DNA of 64,000 nucleotides from Streptomyces sp. SKN60 (GCF_026236535.1 NZ_JAHTMW010000024.1:1-64000), one strand, 5' to 3'; numbered from the stretch's first letter, positions 51,127 to 59,842 are shown. Made by a program: numbers and translations. Notes: generated by a model not told the origin, from the letters alone.

Positions 51127-52089
51127 GTGGCCACCCCGAACGACCTCGACCCCCGCCTCCTGCGCGCCTTCGTCGCCGTCGCCGAGGAACTGCACTTCAC
51201 CCGCGCCGCCGGCCGGCTCTTCATCGCCCAGCAGGCCCTCAGCCGGGACGTCCGCCGGCTCGAACGCGCCCTGGGCACCGAGCTGTTCCTGCGCACCACC
51301 CGGCAGGTGGTGCTCACCCCGGACGGCGAGCGGCTGCTGCCGTACGCCCGCCGGGTGCTCGCCGCGCACGACGAGCTCGCCGAGGCCTTCCGCGCCGAGC
51401 CCCGCCCCCTCCTGGTCGACCTCAACAGCGCTGGCCTCTGCCACGAGCGGGTGCTCCACCGGGCCCGCGAACTCGCCCCGGAGCTCGAGCTGATGGCCCG
51501 CTACGAGAGCGGACTCACCGGCGCCGCGCGGGACATCCTCGCCGGGCGCCTCGACGCCTCCTTCGGGCGGTACGGCGGGCTCGCGCCCGGACTGCGGGCC
51601 GGCCTGGAGGCGCAGCTCGTCCGGTACGAGCCGATGGCCGTGCTGCTCCCCGAGGGCGACCCGCTCGCCGGGCTGCCCCGGGTCCCGCTGGACGCGCTCG
51701 CGGGCCGCTCCGTCTACGCGGGCGCCGGCAACGACCGTACGCCCGAGTGGACCGACCTCGCCGCCCGGCTCTTCGCCGGCCGGGGCATCCGGGTCGCGGC
51801 GCCCGCGCCGCTCGTCGTCGGCAAGGAGGAGTTCCGCCGGGTGATGGCCAAGGCGCCGACCCCGGTGCTCGCCGTGGTCGACTTTCCGCCGATGCCGGGC
51901 AGCGTGCTGCGGCCGCTGACCGACCCCGTACCGCTGTCACCGGTGAGTCTGGTGTGGCGCAAGGGGCTGCGGCACCCCGGTCTGGACGTGCTGCGGCGGG
52001 CCGCCGCCGAGCTCGCCGCCCAGGAGGGCTGGCTGGCCCGTCCGCCCGGCTCCTGGCTGCCGGAGGGCGAGGAACCCGGCATTCCGTAA
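51127..52089 (+). CDS. LysR-family transcriptional regulator
   Basis: This 320-residue protein has an N-terminal winged helix-turn-helix (LDPRLLRAFVAVAEELHFTRAA, LFIAQQALSRDVRRLE) and a C-terminal LysR effector domain. It is divergent from the MFS gene, with 84 bp between the starts, the usual arrangement for local control. A weak ATC-N7-GAT pattern at 51085-51097 lies between them. The effector is unknown. The GTG at 51127 is the best start. Confidence 0.88.
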   Translation: MATPNDLDPRLLRAFVAVAEELHFTRAAGRLFIAQQALSRDVRRLERALGTELFLRTTRQVVLTPDGERLLPYARRVLAAHDELAEAFRAEPRPLLVDLNSAGLCHERVLHRARELAPELELMARYESGLTGAARDILAGRLDASFGRYGGLAPGLRAGLEAQLVRYEPMAVLLPEGDPLAGLPRVPLDALAGRSVYAGAGNDRTPEWTDLAARLFAGRGIRVAAPAPLVVGKEEFRRVMAKAPTPVLAVVDFPPMPGSVLRPLTDPVPLSPVSLVWRKGLRHPGLDVLRRAAAELAAQEGWLARPPGSWLPEGEEPGIP

Positions 52090-52253
52090 GCGATCCCGTG
52101 ACGCCGGGGCGGCCCGGCGCGCCGGGGGCGCTCACAGCGGCACCGCGCTCCGGGTGAGAGCAAGGTTCCGTGCCCGTCACCGTCCACCGCCGCCGTACGA
52201 AACGCGCCGTTCCTAGCGTCACCCGCAACAGTCGGACAGCGCGGAGGTGCGGG

Positions 52254-53618
52254 ATGAGCGGCCGGTGGATCGAACGCTGGGAGCCGGAGGACGAGACCTT
52301 CTGGCAGGAGACGGGCGAGAAGATCGCGAAGCGGAACCTCCTCTGGTCCGTGATCTCCGAGCACATCGGCTTCTCCATCTGGACCATGTGGTCGGTCATG
52401 GTCCTCTTCATGGGACCGCAGTACGGCGTGGACGCCGCCGGGAAGTTCTTCCTGATCGGCACCGCCACCCTCGTCGGCTCGCTCATCCGCGTCCCGTACA
52501 CCTTCGCCGTCGCCCGCTTCGGCGGCCGGAACTGGACGGTGTTCAGCGCCCTGCTGCTTCTGCTGCCGACCGGCTTCGCGTACGCGGTGATGGAGCCCGG
52601 CACCTCGTACGGCACGTTCGTGCTCGTCGCCGCGCTCACCGGCGTCGGCGGCGGCAACTTCGCCTCCTCCATGACCAACATCAACGCCTTCTTCCCGCTG
52701 CGGAAGAAGGGCTGGGCGCTCGGCCTCAACGCGGGCGGCGGCAACATCGGCGTCCCCGTCGTCCAGCTCGTCGGCCTGCTCGTCATCGGCACCGCGGGGG
52801 CGATGCACCCGCGGCTCGTCCTCGGCGTCTACGTCCCGCTCATCGTGCTCGCCGCCCTCGGCGCCGCGCTCTTCATGGACAACCTCGCCCCGGTGAAGAA
52901 CGACACCGGCGCCGCCAAGGAGGCCGTGAAGGCCGGCCACACCTGGATCATGGCCTTCCTCTACATCGGCACCTTCGGCTCCTTCATCGGCTACAGCTTC
53001 GCCTTCGGGCTCGTGCTGCAGACCCAGTTCGGACGCACCCCGCTCCAGGCCGCCTCGCTCACCTTCATCGGCCCGCTGCTCGGCTCCCTCATCCGCCCGG
53101 TCGGCGGCGCGCTCGCCGACCGGTACGGCGGCGCCCGCATCACCCTGGGGACCTTCGCCGCGATGGCCGTCGCCACCGGCGTCGTCATCTACGCCTCGGT
53201 CGCCGCGTCCCTGACCGTCTTCCTGGTCGGCTTCGTCGCCCTCTTCGTCCTCACCGGCCTCGGCAACGGCTCCACGTACAAGATGATCCCGGCGATCTTC
53301 CTCACCCAGGGGCACCGCAAGGGGCTCACCGGCGAGGCCGCAGAGGCGTACGGGCGGCGCATCTCCGGCGCCTCCATGGGCCTCATCGGCGCCGTCGGCG
53401 CGCTCGGCGGCCTCGGCATCAACCTCGCCTTCCGCCAGTCCTTCCAGACCGTCGGCACCGGCACCGGGGCCTTCGTCGCCTTCCTCGCCTTCTACGCCGC
53501 GTGCATGCTCGTGACCTGGGCCGTATACCTTCGCCGGCCGGCCGCCGTGGCCCCCGTCCCGGACACCGCCGAGGGCGCCGAGGGCACCGAGTCGCGGCGC
53601 GCGCCCGCCGAGGTATGA
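52254..53618 (+). CDS. narK: nitrate/nitrite transporter, NarK (NNP) family
   Basis: This 454-residue MFS transporter has about twelve helices and the NNP nitrate signature KKGWALGLNAGGGNIGVPV after helix 4. The second signature lies near NGSTYKMIPAIF. It moves nitrate in or nitrite out across the membrane. GGAGGTGCGGG precedes the ATG at 52254. The HemD-fused nitrate regulator gene is 19 bp downstream. In the 164-bp region upstream I see GTCAC at 52176 and 52218 and GAAAC at 52199, which resemble GlnR half-sites without correct spacing. Confidence 0.92.
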   Translation: MSGRWIERWEPEDETFWQETGEKIAKRNLLWSVISEHIGFSIWTMWSVMVLFMGPQYGVDAAGKFFLIGTATLVGSLIRVPYTFAVARFGGRNWTVFSALLLLLPTGFAYAVMEPGTSYGTFVLVAALTGVGGGNFASSMTNINAFFPLRKKGWALGLNAGGGNIGVPVVQLVGLLVIGTAGAMHPRLVLGVYVPLIVLAALGAALFMDNLAPVKNDTGAAKEAVKAGHTWIMAFLYIGTFGSFIGYSFAFGLVLQTQFGRTPLQAASLTFIGPLLGSLIRPVGGALADRYGGARITLGTFAAMAVATGVVIYASVAASLTVFLVGFVALFVLTGLGNGSTYKMIPAIFLTQGHRKGLTGEAAEAYGRRISGASMGLIGAVGALGGLGINLAFRQSFQTVGTGTGAFVAFLAFYAACMLVTWAVYLRRPAAVAPVPDTAEGAEGTESRRAPAEV

Positions 53619-53637
53619 GCGCGAGGGATGAGTCACA

Positions 53638-54873
53638 GTGGTCCCTGAGGGCCGTAACGACCAGGAAATACGCGTGAACCGAGACGGACATCCTTCCCCG
53701 GCAGTGTCGGCGGACATGGACGAGCAAGAGCAGGCGCAGCAAGGGCCCCTGGCGGGGTTCACCGTCGGCGTCACGGCGGCGCGGCGCGCGGACGAACTGA
53801 TCGCGCTGCTGCGCCGGCGCGGCGCGGGCGTCGTGCACGGCCCCGCGCTGCGGATCGTGCCCCTCGCCGACGACACCGAGCTGCTCGCCGCCACCAAGGA
53901 CCTCATCGACCACGCCCCGGACGTCGTCGTCGCCACCACGGCGATCGGCTTCCGCGGCTGGGTCGAGGCGGCCGACGGCTGGGGCTTCGGCGAGGCGCTG
54001 CTCGACCGGCTGCGCGGGGTCGAACTCCTCGCCCGCGGCCCCAAGGTGAAGGGCGCGGTGCGCGCGGCCGGGCTCACCGAGTCCTGGTCGCCGTCCTCCG
54101 AGTCGATGGCCGAGGTCCTCGACCGGCTGCTCGGCGAGGGCGTCGCCGGGCGCCGGATCGCCCTCCAGCTGCACGGGGAGCCGCTGCCCGGCTTCGTGGA
54201 GGCGCTGACCGAGGGCGGGGCCGAGGTCGTGCCCGTACCCGTCTACCGCTGGATGCCGCCGGAGGACCTCGGTCCGCTCGACCGGCTGCTCGACGCGACC
54301 GTGGCCCGCGCCCTGGACGCGCTGACCTTCACCAGCGCCCCGGCCGCCGCCTCGCTGCTCGACCGGGCGCGCCAACGCGGCCTGGCCGAGGAGCTGGTGA
54401 CGGCCCTTCGGCACGACGTCCTCGCGGTGTGCGTGGGCCCGGTCACGGCCCTGCCGCTGCAGGCCCACGGCATCGACACCCACCAGCCCGAACGCTTCCG
54501 GCTCGGCCCGCTGGTCCAGCTCCTCTGCCGCGAACTGCCCGCCCGCGCCCGGGTCCTGCCGGTCGCCGGCCACCGCGTCGAGATCCGCGGCCACGCCGTC
54601 CTCGTGGACGGCGAGCTGCGCCCGGTGCCGCCGGCCGGCATGGCCCTCCTGGGCCTGCTCGCCCGCCGCCCCGGCTGGGTCGTCGGCCGCCCCGACCTGC
54701 TGCGCGCGCTGCCCGGCGCGGGCCGCGACGAGCACGCCGTGGAGACGGCGATGGCCCGGCTGCGGGCCGCCCTCGGCACGCCGAAGCTGATCCAGACGGT
54801 GGTGAAGCGGGGGTACCGGCTCGCGCTCGACCCGGCGGCGGACACGAAGTACGGGGACGAGTCCTCCGGCTAG
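53638..54873 (+). CDS. nnaR: HemD-like domain / winged-helix regulator NnaR
   Basis: This 411-residue fusion has an N-terminal uroporphyrinogen-III-synthase-like domain (about 37-275, GFTVGVTAARRADELIALL). The C-terminal OmpR/PhoB-type winged helix spans about 305-400 (HAVETAMARLRAALG, QTVVKRGYRLAL). In S. coelicolor the protein of this architecture, NnaR, cooperates with GlnR to control nitrate and nitrite assimilation. Mycobacteria have the same fusion next to narK3. Adjacency to narK supports the same role. Start choice is open between GTG 53638, GTG 53674 and ATG 53716. Confidence 0.9.
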   Translation: MVPEGRNDQEIRVNRDGHPSPAVSADMDEQEQAQQGPLAGFTVGVTAARRADELIALLRRRGAGVVHGPALRIVPLADDTELLAATKDLIDHAPDVVVATTAIGFRGWVEAADGWGFGEALLDRLRGVELLARGPKVKGAVRAAGLTESWSPSSESMAEVLDRLLGEGVAGRRIALQLHGEPLPGFVEALTEGGAEVVPVPVYRWMPPEDLGPLDRLLDATVARALDALTFTSAPAAASLLDRARQRGLAEELVTALRHDVLAVCVGPVTALPLQAHGIDTHQPERFRLGPLVQLLCRELPARARVLPVAGHRVEIRGHAVLVDGELRPVPPAGMALLGLLARRPGWVVGRPDLLRALPGAGRDEHAVETAMARLRAALGTPKLIQTVVKRGYRLALDPAADTKYGDESSG

Positions 54874-54910
54874 TGGCCACGGGTCCCCGACGAGTGGTTA
54901 CGGTACGCGG

Positions 54911-55459
54911 ATGACCACCGTCGCGATCAGACCCGCCGAGACCGAGTCCCCCGCCGAAGCCGCCGCCCTCGCCGCCGCGTTGCTGCGCAACCGGGCGTAC
55001 ATGCGGCCCTGGGAGCCGCGCCGGGAGGAGGCGTACTACACGCCCGGCGCGCAGGTGGCGCGGCTCGCGGACGGCGCGCGGCGCTGGTTCGCCGTGGACG
55101 GGGAGACCCTGGTCGGCGGCATCACGCTGACCGGGATCGTCCTCGGGCCGTTCCGCAGCGGCTCGGTCGGCTACTGGGTGGACGAGGCGTACGCGGGGCA
55201 CGGCCTGGCCACCGCGCTGGTACGGGAGGCGTGCCGGGCGGCCGCCGAGGAGCTCGGGCTGCACCGGGTCGAGGCGAGCACCCTGCTCCACAACCACGCC
55301 TCGCAGCGCGTCCTCGCCAAGTGCGGCTTCGAGCGGGTCGGCACCGCGCCCCGCTATCTGCACATCGACGGCGACTGGCGCGACCACCACCTCTTCCAGC
55401 GGATCCTGCACGACGACCCGCCGGCCGGCTTCGGGGCCGACACCGGTCCGGATGCCTAG
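54911..55459 (+). CDS. GNAT acetyltransferase, RimJ type
   Basis: This 182-residue RimJ/RimL-like acetyltransferase has the acetyl-CoA loop DEAYAGHGLATALV and the motif NHASQRVLAKCGFERVGTAP. It starts 37 bp after nnaR on the same strand and may be cotranscribed. The acceptor is unknown. Its stop codon TAG shares the palindrome CTAG with the stop of the convergent XRE regulator. Confidence 0.88.
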   Translation: MTTVAIRPAETESPAEAAALAAALLRNRAYMRPWEPRREEAYYTPGAQVARLADGARRWFAVDGETLVGGITLTGIVLGPFRSGSVGYWVDEAYAGHGLATALVREACRAAAEELGLHRVEASTLLHNHASQRVLAKCGFERVGTAPRYLHIDGDWRDHHLFQRILHDDPPAGFGADTGPDA

Positions 55460-56283
55460 CCGTTCGCGCGCAGCATCGGGGTGTGGGCGTGGGACTTCTC
55501 GGGTCCCGGCCGGAACAGCATGATGATCAGGCGGGAGCCGGGCGCGGTGAGCGGCTGGGCGGCGCAGATCGTGACATGGCCGGGGCCCAGGAGGGCGTGG
55601 CGCAGCGGGCGTTCGGCGCCGTCGGGGTGGAGGTGCGCGCCGCCCGCCTCCCACAGCCGGCCGAGGAAGGCGTCGGCGCGGACCTCCCGCTCGATCTGCC
55701 GCAGCGTCGGGTCCTCCGGGCGCGCGGCGAGCGCGGCGCGCAGCTGGGGGAGGACCGGCGGCGCCCACACGGTGTGCCAGTCGATCAGGCTCTGCTCGCG
55801 GGCGCTCTCGTCGAAGAGCATCCAGCGCATGGTGTTCGCGGGGGCCCGGCCGCCCGGGTACAGCTCGGCGAAGCGCCGGTTGTGGGCGAGGACGTTCCAG
55901 GAGGCGTCGCTGACGTACGCCATGTGCCCGATGCCGTCGACGGCCTCCTGCCACGCCCCGGGGAGCTCCAGGCCGGAGGAGGGGTTGAGCGGCCCCGGCG
56001 GGTCGCCGATGCCCGCGTACCGGCAGAGCATCACCCACTCGCGCTCGTCGAGGCCGAAGAGGCGCCCTATCTGGCGCAGGTAGTCGGCGGGCGGGTTGGG
56101 GTACCGCCCGGTCTCCAGGCGGTTGTACGTGTCGACCGCCCGGCAGGTGAGCTCGTCGACCTGCTGCTGGGCGAGGCCGCGGGCCCGCCGGCCGCGCCCG
56201 GTGGGCCGGGAGAGGCCGTGCGTCTCGGGGTCGATCAGTTCACGGCGCTCCTTGAGGAGGGCGCGCAGCGCTGTCTTGTTCAC
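55456..56283 (-). CDS. XRE-family regulator with MmyB-like ligand domain
   Basis: This 275-residue protein has an N-terminal helix-turn-helix (residues about 30-85, RGLAQQQVDELTCRAVDTYNRLETGR). A C-terminal MmyB-like domain follows (PGAWQEAVDGIGHMAYVSDASWNVLAHNRRF). Such proteins are common in actinomycetes and often control a neighbouring oxidoreductase, which is not present here. I chose the GTG at 56283 with GGTGA upstream. The AT-rich upstream DNA holds a direct repeat and an imperfect palindrome that could be autoregulatory. Confidence 0.87.
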   Translation of the reverse strand: MNKTALRALLKERRELIDPETHGLSRPTGRGRRARGLAQQQVDELTCRAVDTYNRLETGRYPNPPADYLRQIGRLFGLDEREWVMLCRYAGIGDPPGPLNPSSGLELPGAWQEAVDGIGHMAYVSDASWNVLAHNRRFAELYPGGRAPANTMRWMLFDESAREQSLIDWHTVWAPPVLPQLRAALAARPEDPTLRQIEREVRADAFLGRLWEAGGAHLHPDGAERPLRHALLGPGHVTICAAQPLTAPGSRLIIMLFRPGPEKSHAHTPMLRANG

Positions 56284-56302
56284 GTCACTTTCACCGGCCC
56301 TC

Positions 56303-56353
56303 CGAATTGTCCGCACGCGAATTGTTAGAAAAAACAGTCTGTAGATAATAGAC
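56303..56353 (-). promoter_or_regulatory. AT-rich control region of the XRE gene
   Basis: CGAATTGT occurs at 56303-56310 and 56318-56325, a 15-bp period. The 17-bp imperfect palindrome GTCTGTAGATAATAGAC lies at 56337-56353. This is the most AT-rich patch in the window and sits 20-70 bp upstream of the XRE start. It is probably promoter plus operator. Confidence 0.5.
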
Positions 56354-56604
56354 GTTTCAACATTCATGCTGTGGGTGCCCCCGTGCTGAACGCCCGCTTT
56401 GCGGCGCTGACCTGCGGGGACACCACCGAACCACCGGATGGCCCTCCCCCGAGGCCTCCGGTTCCGGTCGGCCCGGGCGGCTCCCCCGTACGCCCGGGCC
56501 GACTGCTTTCCGCCACCGGTTCCGCCCTCTGGTCACCCGCGTGCTCCCGGAGCACTCTGGTCGAGCCGGATGAGGAGCGTTCCGACCCGAAGGGTGGCAG
56601 GGAC

Positions 56605-57186
56605 ATGCCAGGGCGATTCGAGGCCGGGCGGGTGTGTCTCGAGCTCGCCGACGAGGCGCTCGACCGGGTCGAGGGGCTCGTCGTCTTCCTGCGCGGCGCC
56701 GGGGTCGTGCCCGCCGGGGCGCGGCTCGCGGGGGTGGACCGGCGGTGGCTCGGGCCGTTCCGCGAGTTGCGGGACTGCATCGCCGAGCTGGTCGGCGCCC
56801 AGCTCGCCGGGCGCCCCGCCCGGCCCGCCGCCCTGGAGCTGCTCAACGCGCTCGCCGCCGCCGCGCCGCCCGCGCCCCGGGCCGTACGGACCCGCTCCGG
56901 GCTGCTCGTACGCACCCTCGGCGGCGAACCCGACTGCCGGGCCCTGCTCGCCGCCGTCGCCCGCGACGCCGTCGAACTCCTCACCGACCCGGCCACCCGC
57001 GCCCTGCTCCGCCGCTGCGAGGGACCGGGCTGCCGGCGCTGCTATCTGGACACCTCCCGGGGCCGCCGCCGGCGCTGGTGCTCCAGCGAGGAGTGCGGCA
57101 ACCGGGCCCGCGTCGCCCGCCACCGCGCGGCGCACCCCCGGGCCGGCCTTTCCGGCCCCGACCCGAAGGACACGGCCCAGGCCTGA
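56605..57186 (+). CDS. CGNR zinc-finger protein (ABATE domain)
   Basis: This 193-residue protein has an N-terminal ABATE-like helical domain and a C-terminal zf-CGNR (CEGPGCRRCYLDTSRGRRR, then RWCSSEECGNRARVARHR). Proteins of this type are thought to be stress-related transcription regulators in actinomycetes, with little experimental support. The ATG at 56605 follows CAGGGAC. The adjacent gene downstream is the HelD ATPase, 62 bp away. Confidence 0.85.
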   Translation: MPGRFEAGRVCLELADEALDRVEGLVVFLRGAGVVPAGARLAGVDRRWLGPFRELRDCIAELVGAQLAGRPARPAALELLNALAAAAPPAPRAVRTRSGLLVRTLGGEPDCRALLAAVARDAVELLTDPATRALLRRCEGPGCRRCYLDTSRGRRRRWCSSEECGNRARVARHRAAHPRAGLSGPDPKDTAQA

Positions 57187-57248
57187 CATATCGCCTTCCG
57201 GTGGCGTACGCTCGACGGCTGCCCAGTGCACGTCAGAAGGGGGCCCGG

Positions 57249-59603
57249 GTGGCCGCGCAGGAAGCCGTCGACACGGTCAGAGACCGTGAGATCGGTGTCG
57301 AACAGGAACATCTGGATCAGGTCTACCGCCGCCTGGAGGAGAAGATCCACGAGGCGGAGTTCCTGGTGCACGACGCCGCCCAGAAGGGCCACGTCGGAAC
57401 GCCCGGCGCACTCGCCGAGCGCGACGCCCAGGTCTTCCGGGCCGGCGTCCACCTCAACCGGCTCAACAACGAGTTCGAGGACTTCCTCTTCGGCCGGATC
57501 GACCTGCTCTACGGCAAGGACGGCAAGAAGGGCCCCGACGGCGCCTACACCTCCGTCGAACCCGCCGAGGACGCCATCCGGACCGACGGCGCCCAGCAGT
57601 ACGCCGACATCGGCGAGACCCTGCACATCGGCCGCATCGGCGTCCTCGACGCCGACTACGCCCCCCTGGTCATCGACTGGCGCGCCCCGGCCGCCGCCCC
57701 GTTCTACCGCTCCACCCCGGTCGACCCCGGCCGGGTGGTGCGCCGCCGCGTCATCCGCTCCAAGGGCCGCAAGGTCCTCGGCGTCGAGGACGACCTGATG
57801 CGCCCCGAGCTCAAGGCCACCCTCGACGGCCAGGAGCTCCCGGTCATCGGCGACGGCGCCCTGATGGCCGCGCTCGGCCAGGCCCGCGGCCACACCATGC
57901 GCGACATCGTCGCCTCCATCCAGGCCGAGCAGGACCTGGTCATCCGGGCCCCCGCCGCCTCCGTCACGTACGTCGAGGGCGGCCCCGGCACCGGCAAGAC
58001 CGCCGTCGCCCTGCACCGCGCCGCCTACCTGCTCTACCAGGACCGGCGCCGCTACTCCGGCGGCATCCTCATCGTCTCGCCGACCCCGCTGCTCGTCTCG
58101 TACACCGAGGGCGTGCTGCCCTCGCTCGGCGAGGAGGGCCAGGTCGCCATCCGCGCCCTCGGCTCGCTGGTCGACGGCGTCGAGGCCGACGCGTACGACG
58201 AGCCCGCCGTCGCCCGGGTCAAGGGCTCCTCCCGGATGCTCGCCGTGCTCCGCAAGGCCGCCCGCGGCGCCCTGGAGACCCCCGTGCCCAAGGCGCAGCT
58301 CGCGTTCGGCGACGAGGACGAGGAGCGCGGCGAGGGCAAGGGCCCCGCCGGCACCCCGACCCTGCTCCGGGTCGTCGCCTTCGGCCGGCGCCTCGAACTC
58401 GGCGCCGACGAGCTCCGCCGGATCCGGCAGAACGTGCTCTCCGGCACCGCCCCCGTCAACCTGCTCCGCCCCCGCGCCCGCCGGCTGCTCCTCGACGCCC
58501 TGTACGCGAAGTCCGGCGCCGCCGGCCGGCACAGCGACCCCGAGCTCGCCGCCGAGCTGCGCTCCTCCTTCGACGAGGACGTGTCCACCGAGGACTCCTT
58601 CCTCGGCTTCCTGGACGCCTGGTGGCCCGAGCTCACCCCGCGCGGGGTCCTCGACGCCATGGCCGACGAGCGGCGGCTCGGCCGCTGGGCCCGCCGCGTC
58701 CTCAACCCCGGCGAGGTCCGCCGGCTGGCCCGCTCGCTGCGCCGCCCCGGCCTGTCCGTGCACGACGTGGCGCTCCTCGACGAGCTGGCCACCCTGCTCG
58801 GTGCCCCGGCCAAGCCGCGCAAGAAGCGCGAGTACGACCCGCTGGACCAGCTCACCGGCCTGGAGGAGCTGATGCCGGTACGGGAGGAGACCCAGCGCGA
58901 GCGGGCCGAGCGGCTCGCCGCCGAGCGCACCGAGTACGCCCACGTCATCGTCGACGAGGCGCAGGACCTCACGCCCATGCAGTGGCGGATGGTCGGCCGG
59001 CGCGGCCGGCACGCCACCTGGACGGTCGTCGGCGACCCCGCCCAGTCCTCCTGGTCGGACCCGGACGAGGCCGCCGCGGCCCGCGACGAGGCCCTCGGCA
59101 CCCGCCCCCGGCGCCGCTTCGAGCTCACCGTGAACTACCGCAACCCGGCGGAGATCGCCGAGCTCGCCGCCAAGGTGCTCGCCCTCGCCATGCCCGGCAA
59201 GGAGTCCCCGCGCGCGGTGCGCTCCACCGGCGTCGTGCCCCGCTTCGTCCCCGTGGCGGAGCGGACCGGTCTGGCCGAAACCGTACGTTTGGCTGCCGAA
59301 CGGCTCCTGAGCGAGGTCGAAGGAACGGTCGGCGTGGTCGTCGCCATGGACCGGCGCGCCGAGGCCGCCCGCTGGCTCGACGGCCTCGGCGACCGGGTGG
59401 TGGCGCTCGGCTCCCTGGAGGCGAAGGGCCTGGAGTACGACGCCACGGTGGTGGTCTCACCGGCGGAGATCGCCGACGAGTCGCCGGCCGGACTGCGCGT
59501 CCTGTACGTGGCGCTGACCCGCTCCACGCAGGCGCTGACCGTGGTCTCGGGCGAGCGCGACCTGCCGGACGAGGACGGCGTACCGGACCTGCTGAGGGAC
59601 TGA
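57249..59603 (+). CDS. helD: HelD-type RNA polymerase recycling ATPase
   Basis: This is a 784-residue UvrD/Rep-like superfamily 1 protein. Walker A is GGPGTGKT at 244-251 and Walker B is VIVDEAQD at 566-573. A coiled-coil-like N-terminus (QEHLDQVYRRLEEKIHEAEF) and a helical insert lie between the motifs. This layout is that of actinobacterial HelD, which enters RNA polymerase channels and releases stalled enzyme from DNA. Related proteins confer rifampicin tolerance. The GTG at 57249 follows AAGGGGG. A DNA helicase role is less likely. Confidence 0.88.
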   Translation: MAAQEAVDTVRDREIGVEQEHLDQVYRRLEEKIHEAEFLVHDAAQKGHVGTPGALAERDAQVFRAGVHLNRLNNEFEDFLFGRIDLLYGKDGKKGPDGAYTSVEPAEDAIRTDGAQQYADIGETLHIGRIGVLDADYAPLVIDWRAPAAAPFYRSTPVDPGRVVRRRVIRSKGRKVLGVEDDLMRPELKATLDGQELPVIGDGALMAALGQARGHTMRDIVASIQAEQDLVIRAPAASVTYVEGGPGTGKTAVALHRAAYLLYQDRRRYSGGILIVSPTPLLVSYTEGVLPSLGEEGQVAIRALGSLVDGVEADAYDEPAVARVKGSSRMLAVLRKAARGALETPVPKAQLAFGDEDEERGEGKGPAGTPTLLRVVAFGRRLELGADELRRIRQNVLSGTAPVNLLRPRARRLLLDALYAKSGAAGRHSDPELAAELRSSFDEDVSTEDSFLGFLDAWWPELTPRGVLDAMADERRLGRWARRVLNPGEVRRLARSLRRPGLSVHDVALLDELATLLGAPAKPRKKREYDPLDQLTGLEELMPVREETQRERAERLAAERTEYAHVIVDEAQDLTPMQWRMVGRRGRHATWTVVGDPAQSSWSDPDEAAAARDEALGTRPRRRFELTVNYRNPAEIAELAAKVLALAMPGKESPRAVRSTGVVPRFVPVAERTGLAETVRLAAERLLSEVEGTVGVVVAMDRRAEAARWLDGLGDRVVALGSLEAKGLEYDATVVVSPAEIADESPAGLRVLYVALTRSTQALTVVSGERDLPDEDGVPDLLRD

Positions 59604-59656
59604 GGCGGGTCGACAGGGGCCCCACCGGGACTGATTTCGCGTCAACCCGCGCCGGG

Positions 59657-59687
59657 GGAATCACGTTCGGGGGTGGTTTGTTAGCCT
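59657..59687 (+). promoter_or_regulatory. candidate promoter of the intergenic RNA
   Basis: GGAAT (59657-59661) and GTT (59680-59682) are separated by exactly 18 bp, the pattern of sigma-R promoters in Streptomyces. Overlapping it, TGTTAGCCT (59679-59687) would also suit an extended -10 of the housekeeping sigma. The start of transcription would be near 59690-59694. The motif is short and could occur by chance. Confidence 0.5.
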
Positions 59688-59692
59688 GGTCG

Positions 59693-59830
59693 TGGCACCG
59701 GCTCGATCCAAGCCCCCGGGCCCAACCTTCGTCCCTCAGAGGGACCACTTGCCGCGAGGCGAGCATGGCGGGTCGGTGCCATTTGATGCGTACGGGGAGG
59801 CCCCCGTCACCTTCGGGTGACGGGGGCCTC
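59693..59830 (+). ncRNA. candidate structured small RNA between helD and malic enzyme
   Basis: The segment has no coding potential but strong nested pairing. TGGCACCGGCTCG (59693-59705) pairs over 13 bp with CGGGTCGGTGCCA (59769-59781), including two G-U pairs. Inside are hairpins GTCCC-TCAGA-GGGAC (59731-59745) and CTTGCC-GCGA-GGCGAG (59748-59763, GNRA loop). A C-rich single-stranded stretch lies at about 59713-59727. A perfect terminator follows at 59797-59830. A promoter-like sequence sits directly upstream. The expected length is about 138 nt. It might instead be the leader of the malic enzyme mRNA with an attenuator. Confidence 0.65.
59797..59830 (+). terminator. terminator with TTCG tetraloop
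   Basis: GAGGCCCCCGTCACC (59797-59811) and GGTGACGGGGGCCTC (59816-59830) form a perfect 15-bp stem capped by TTCG. It ends the candidate RNA and isolates the malic enzyme gene. Confidence 0.92.
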
Positions 59831-59842
59831 TGCCGTTGGCTC

